A model generated the notes under the pieces. It was not told where the DNA came from. It saw only the letters and a list, made by a program, of their open reading frames with translations, and searched no databases. DNA of 64,000 nucleotides from Leptospira kirschneri serovar Cynopteri str. 3522 CT (GTDB taxonomy: Bacteria > Spirochaetota > Leptospiria > Leptospirales > Leptospiraceae), in contig NZ_AHMN02000004.1 of the NCBI RefSeq assembly GCF_000243695.2, positions 416,588 to 480,587 on the forward strand, given 5' to 3'. Positions within the stretch are counted from its first letter, which is position 1; each line of letters begins with the position of its first letter. Shown here in pieces: positions 58,042 to 64,000 of this stretch. A program made the position numbers and the translations under genes.

Positions 58042-59337
58042 GTTTTTAGATTCTACTGGCTTTGGTTGTTTCAATTTCCATATAAAAAGCAGAAATAAGA
58101 AACTAACAAGCCCGGAAGTCAAAAATGAAATTGCAGGACCTTTACTAAAGTAAATCAGACAAAATACAAAAGGGGCCATTCCTCTTCCTAAAGAGGCGAG
58201 ACTTCTAAACATTCCGAGATTGGTTCCTTGTTCTTCTTTTCCGGATACAAGAGAGACTAACGTAGATAAGGAAGGATGAAGTAGGGCGCTTCCAGAAGCT
58301 AAAAACGTAAGTGAAATAAAAAGTTGATAAGAATTAGAAACGAAGTATAAAATAAAAAAACCTACTAACAAAGAGAACGTTCCTATACGAATTAATTTTG
58401 TTTCGTCAACTTTTCCAGACAGTCTTCTAAAAACTCCTCCTTGAATCAGTACGATGATCATTCCTATATAAACGAAAGTAAAACCGATTTCAGTAGGTTT
58501 GTAGTTCAAAAATTGACTGAGATAAAAATTAATTGAAAATTCGAAACCAGAAAACGCAAATACGAAAACGAAATAAAAAATAGAATATAAAACTACTTTC
58601 TTATTTTTCGAAGTGAATACTCCTAAAATCGGATGAATTTTTTTTCTTTCTAACGAATCTTTTTGATCGAATGTTTCCTGAAACCAAAAAAGAATCATAA
58701 GCAGATTGATTAACGCGATGATTGTAGCGGCAAGAGCTGAGGCAGGAAACACTGTAAACGTTAAATCCGGAAACATAAGTTTCAAAAAGTCTAAATTAAT
58801 TTTGGCGAATAATCCTCCCGTTGAAGGGCCTGCGATAAAACCTAAACCCACACCGGCGCCTATCATTCCCATTCCTTTGGCTCGATCTTTTTCGTTTGTA
58901 ATGTCTGCCATCGCTGCAGAAGCTACGGATATGTTTCCTCCCATTGTTCCGGTGATCACTCTGGATAAAACGAACAAAGAAAAATTTCCAGAAAACAACC
59001 AAATTACATAACCTAAAAAACTTCCAAGACTAGTGAGAACTAAGACTGGTTTACGGCCTAAATGATCCGAGATCCTTCCCCAGATCGGCGCAAATATAAA
59101 TTGTAAAATAGAATAGAGACTTGCTACAATTCCACCAAAAAGAGCTACAAATAAAGAACGATCTCCGGAAGAAACTTCCAACAAAAGTCGAGTCCAGTCA
59201 GCAAATTGATCTAAAACCGGGTCTCCAGGTTGAGAAAGAAAGATCTTAAGAGTTTCTGGAAAGATAGGAAAGATCACAGAAAATCCCATCATATCAATGA
59301 ATACCGTAAAAAAAAGTACGAAAGAAGTTTTATTCAT
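58036..59337 (-). CDS. MFS transporter, drug:H+ antiporter type
   Basis: 433 residues from ATG 59337, twelve membrane spans. The MFS loop 2-3 motif is WGRISDHLGRKPVLVL, and the motif C-like GAGVGLGFIAGPSTGG in helix 5 is typical of drug:H+ antiporters (TetA/Bcr-like). The substrate is unknown. An in-frame TTG at 59373 has AAGG eight bases upstream and would add 12 residues; the start is open. Its stop codon is supplied by a family C repeat. A phasin-like gene lies 75 bases upstream on the same strand. Confidence 0.88.
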   Translation of the reverse strand: MNKTSFVLFFTVFIDMMGFSVIFPIFPETLKIFLSQPGDPVLDQFADWTRLLLEVSSGDRSLFVALFGGIVASLYSILQFIFAPIWGRISDHLGRKPVLVLTSLGSFLGYVIWLFSGNFSLFVLSRVITGTMGGNISVASAAMADITNEKDRAKGMGMIGAGVGLGFIAGPSTGGLFAKINLDFLKLMFPDLTFTVFPASALAATIIALINLLMILFWFQETFDQKDSLERKKIHPILGVFTSKNKKVVLYSIFYFVFVFAFSGFEFSINFYLSQFLNYKPTEIGFTFVYIGMIIVLIQGGVFRRLSGKVDETKLIRIGTFSLLVGFFILYFVSNSYQLFISLTFLASGSALLHPSLSTLVSLVSGKEEQGTNLGMFRSLASLGRGMAPFVFCLIYFSKGPAISFLTSGLVSFLFLLFIWKLKQPKPVESKNY

Positions 59338-59412
59338 ACGAGGTAGGAAGGCCTGAAGACAATAGTCTTTCAAGCCGTTTACCTTGTCTTAACATTTTCA
59401 GAAAAAGTAGGG

Positions 59413-59757
59413 TTATTGTTTTTTACTTAAGAGATGTTTTAGTTCATCTAAAGTATTTTTTGCAGCCGCTTTGAGAGGTTCCGGAATGGAAGATTCAATT
59501 TCGGCAGAAAGTCGAATGAAATTTTCCTGAAGTTTTGCAAACGCCTGTTGTCTGCTCTCTTCCCCCTTCGAAAGAATTTCAGTTGCGTCTTGAACCGTTT
59601 TATTGAGAAGCTCTCGAACTCGGTTTGCTTCCATACTTTGGTTGATTTCACCTTTTTCTCTTAGTTCCTGGTAGATTGTATCCAATTCGGCCAAGGACTG
59701 TTTAACTTTTTCTTCTCCGTTTTGAAATAGTGCGATTCCCGCGTTTAGAATATCCAT
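59413..59757 (-). CDS. Phasin-like small helical protein
   Basis: 114 residues, almost wholly helical and amphipathic, starting MDILNAGIALFQNGEEKVKQ. The pattern of a leading hydrophobic helix (ILNAGIALFQNG), then long charged helices with conserved ELREKGEI and KTVQDATEIL resembles phasins that coat polyhydroxyalkanoate granules. No PHA synthase is seen in the window, so this is a fold-level guess. The ATG has AAAGG before it; an upstream TTG at 59772 would add five residues. Confidence 0.6.
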   Translation of the reverse strand: MDILNAGIALFQNGEEKVKQSLAELDTIYQELREKGEINQSMEANRVRELLNKTVQDATEILSKGEESRQQAFAKLQENFIRLSAEIESSIPEPLKAAAKNTLDELKHLLSKKQ

Positions 59758-59863
59758 CAATAACCTTTCCAATCTGATTCTCCTTTTGATCTACCGATTG
59801 AGCTTGATCGATGATTGTAGAACTTACACCGGTTCTAAGTCGTCTCTTTTTTAAAACTATATC

Positions 59864-60443
<580 letters not shown>

Positions 60444-60502
60444 TCTCTTGGAGGCTATCCTTCTAATCCTTTGGTGTCAAATTCTTTACTTTACTGAGAA
60501 AA

Positions 60503-62257
<1,755 letters not shown>

Positions 62258-62609
62258 AAACTTATATGTGGTTCCGGGAATGGGAAAGATAAATATATCA
62301 TCGGCCGCAACGTTAAGTCCGCTTTTGCCTCTTCTTTTACGAGATGTGTTTTTTTTTCTAAAACTCCAGCCATACTACTTGCCAGGATTGTCGGTGAAAA
62401 CTTTTGTGCCAACCTGGATTTAAATGATTTTTTAGTCTTTTTAAGCGAATTCTTTCTAAAAAAATTCAGGTTCAAACGAATTGAAATTTGAAATAAAAGC
62501 AGTAAAGTTAGTAAAAAATTTTTTTATACTCAGAAAAATATTCTATTTTAAAAAATAGATTCAAAAATTATAAAATACTATTGTATTAAATATCTGTTTT
62601 TATAATATA

Positions 62610-62755
62610 ACTCGGGCGTGCCCCTGCGAGATTTTAGTTTTTTAAAAAGATTTTTTTGAGATTGCAGGGCCGCGTCTTCTACAAGCTTCGCGCATTGGCG
62701 CTCGTCCCTACGGGACGCTTACGCGCTTTTCGAGCCGCTCACGCATTGTTTTTGT
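62610..62755. other. GC-rich hairpin-containing patch of unknown nature
   Basis: Sharply GC-richer than its AT-rich surroundings. It contains GTCCCTACGGGAC (perfect 5-bp stem), CGCATTGGCGC, GCTTACGCGC and GCTCACGCATTG. No tRNA-like arms and no open frame. Could be a small RNA gene, a repeat or a remnant of foreign DNA. Confidence 0.35.
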
Positions 62756-62912
62756 AAAACGAATCGAAATTTTTGGACCGTATGTTTAATCGAAAAGTTT
62801 TTCAGATCTAGGATTTTGAGTTAAAAGAGTTTGTTTTACAATTCAATTTTTATTTCAGAATTTTTTAAAAACAAAATAGAAATTTGAAACGGAACGAATT
62901 GAACTGAAGATT

Positions 62913-63087
62913 TATTACTCGGACGTATGAAAATAGTATCAGAAAATGAATAGGCGGTTTTACAAAGACGCAGAAATTTTTAAAAAATTATATCTAACTT
63001 GAAATCCTTGGCTTTTTGTGTGAGATCCCACATTTTAAATTTTGAGACAAGCTCAGAATCGTATTATTTCCATGTGTCAGAGTGTAA
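62913..63087. repeat. Dispersed repeat family D, copy 3
   Basis: A 175-bp copy beginning TATTACTCGGACGTATGAAA, with the interior GTGTGAGATCCCACATTTTA and the right end near CATGTGTCAGAGTGTAAG. Its left half matches 56901-57074 closely, its right end less so. Confidence 0.6.
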
Positions 63088-63451
63088 GGTGATCAGTTTT
63101 GTTGAAATTAATAGTGAACTTGTTTCAATATCTCAAAAGGAATAAACGATAGTTCTTTAGAAATTTTTAGTAAAATGCAGGAGTTCCCACAGAAACCGTC
63201 ATATCTAAACATTCGCGAACTTTCTAATAGTTTATTGATCATCAAATTTTCGTAATTTTTAAACTTTGGGACAGGTTTGTATTATTTTTATGTGCCGAAG
63301 AAGGTAAATGTGGGAACTACTATGAAGTAAACTTACTGAGAACTGCATAATAAGTCACTTTGGATTGTACGAGAATTACTGCTTAGAAGCAGAACTTCCA
63401 GCAATTTATGATGCAGTTTTAGGAATATAAGGAATTATTAATTTACTTGCT

Positions 63452-64000
63452 TCAGTGTTCTAGGTCTAAGGCGTAAAAATAAGATTCTGGTTCACAGTGT
63501 AATTTTCGGGTGACTCGATTGTTTAGCAGATCTAAGTGTAGGATATAACTGTAAGACCAGTGAAACGTGGGAACTCCCGCCCGAACCGTATTCAAAATAG
63601 AATCACCGACCCCGAGGGCTTCCAACTTCAAAAGATAATTAAAAAGATAACACCTAGACACACCATGAGCTTGAGCCAACGTTCCCAAAAGAGTCCAACT
63701 TGCAGAAGGAACACGAACGCTTATTCGTTTCATTTTTGATTTACCCGGACTGGATTGATACAAAGTTCTGTCCGCTTTTTTGCCAAGACGTTCCGAAGAA
63801 GAAATATATTTCCCATAAATTTTTAAAAGTGCAGGAATTTTTTTAGTAAGCAGCTTTACATCTTTTTCGGAAAAAAGAAGCCAAGTATTTTCCGGAATCA
63901 AAAGAGTAACCGTTTCGGAAGGATTTTTTTGAAGTGTAGAACTAATTTCATGATCAGAGTTTAGTATAAAGCGCCCATACCTACTACGGTTCTCGCAAAG
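63452..64000 (-). CDS. DUF1564 family protein, open to the window edge
   Basis: The frame is open from 64000 to a stop at 63452 (183 residues) with no ATG, GTG or TTG before TTG 63901. The region around [40 protein letters not shown] and [15 protein letters not shown] fits DUF1564, a family I know mainly from Leptospira. The upstream codons also look genuine ([20 protein letters not shown]), so the real start is probably right of the window or hidden by an indel. The RxxxLFNYLL block suggests a ribbon-helix-helix-like DNA-binding core; this is a guess. Confidence 0.7.
   Translation of the reverse strand, partial: LCENRSRYGRFILNSDHEISSTLQKNPSETVTLLIPENTWLLFSEKDVKLLTKKIPALLKIYGKYISSSERLGKKADRTLYQSSPGKSKMKRISVRVPSASWTLLGTLAQAHGVSRCYLFNYLLKLEALGVGDSILNTVRAGVPTFHWSYSYILHLDLLNNRVTRKLHCEPESYFYALDLEH

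Overview
The window looks like chromosomal DNA of a pathogenic Leptospira (spirochaete). The base composition is AT-rich and many genes start with TTG or GTG. Several lipoproteins have loose spirochaetal lipoboxes. A DUF1564-type gene, a family I know mainly from Leptospira, lies at the right edge. Genes are separated by long non-coding stretches full of small dispersed repeats. No rRNA, tRNA or CRISPR array was seen. The species cannot be fixed from the sequence alone.

Layout. 1-2.6 kb (minus): an NSS-type sodium symporter, its 41-residue MetS-like partner and a DinG-type helicase, joined by two 4-base overlaps. 3.0-5.6 kb: clpB with a strong bidirectional terminator. 5.7-6.2 kb: a tandem-HTH regulator. 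7.5-10.0 kb (minus): a membrane protein, a coiled-coil protein and a SurA/PpiC-like lipoprotein. 10.0-13.1 kb (plus): a STAS anti-anti-sigma protein, a dolichol/phytol-kinase-like enzyme and lepA. 13.5-18.4 kb: a PLP enzyme, a lone NeuD-like acyltransferase, a possible ADP-ribosyltransferase-like protein and a frameshifted gene. 18.7-22.1 kb: sdhCAB. 22.4-25.5 kb: an aldo/keto reductase, a DUF309 protein and an alpha/beta hydrolase. 25.9-29.9 kb: a seven-repeat beta-propeller lipoprotein and other envelope proteins. 30.5-34.0 kb: a thioesterase, a D-3-phosphoglycerate dehydrogenase and a lipoprotein. 34.5-39.8 kb: a 1173-residue membrane-anchored TPR protein (flagellar-collar candidate), diverging from a CBM48-type protein and a protein with an EF-hand-like loop. 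40.6-42.2 kb: a membrane-tethered BTAD/SARP-like regulator. 44.2 kb: an RRM protein. 45.3-49.1 kb: a MORN lipoprotein and tatA-tatC followed by a degenerate SpoIIE-like protein. 49.6-54.1 kb: a conserved unknown, thioredoxin, a metallo-beta-lactamase/cyclic-nucleotide-binding fusion and an acyl-CoA dehydrogenase. 54.1-56.2 kb: an outer-membrane-type gene split by an intact IS5-family element with a TTA target duplication. 56.3-62.4 kb: a double-ACT protein, an MFS transporter, a phasin-like protein, a bifunctional nuclease and a hydrolase with a GAF-like N-terminus. 63.5 kb to the edge: the DUF1564-type gene.

Non-coding layer. Four families of short elements with inverted ends recur between genes. 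Family A has TAACGTGAG-type ends, is 0.1-0.6 kb long and is often composite. Family B is about 100 bp, has TAGAGTTGTTGAAAAATT ends and is flanked by TA. Family C is about 90 bp, starts TACTGATCTCTATAAAAT and usually abuts family A. Family D is 174-175 bp with TACTACTCGGACRTA ends. A further near-palindromic motif, close to TGTRGGAACTNNYACA, occurs several dozen times and almost only between genes.

Reading-frame lesions. Three genes appear broken by single-base indels: at an A9 run at 18162, at a GG near 50834 and at a T9 run at 62349. One more gene is broken by the IS. These point to recent decay, slippage-based switching or assembly error.
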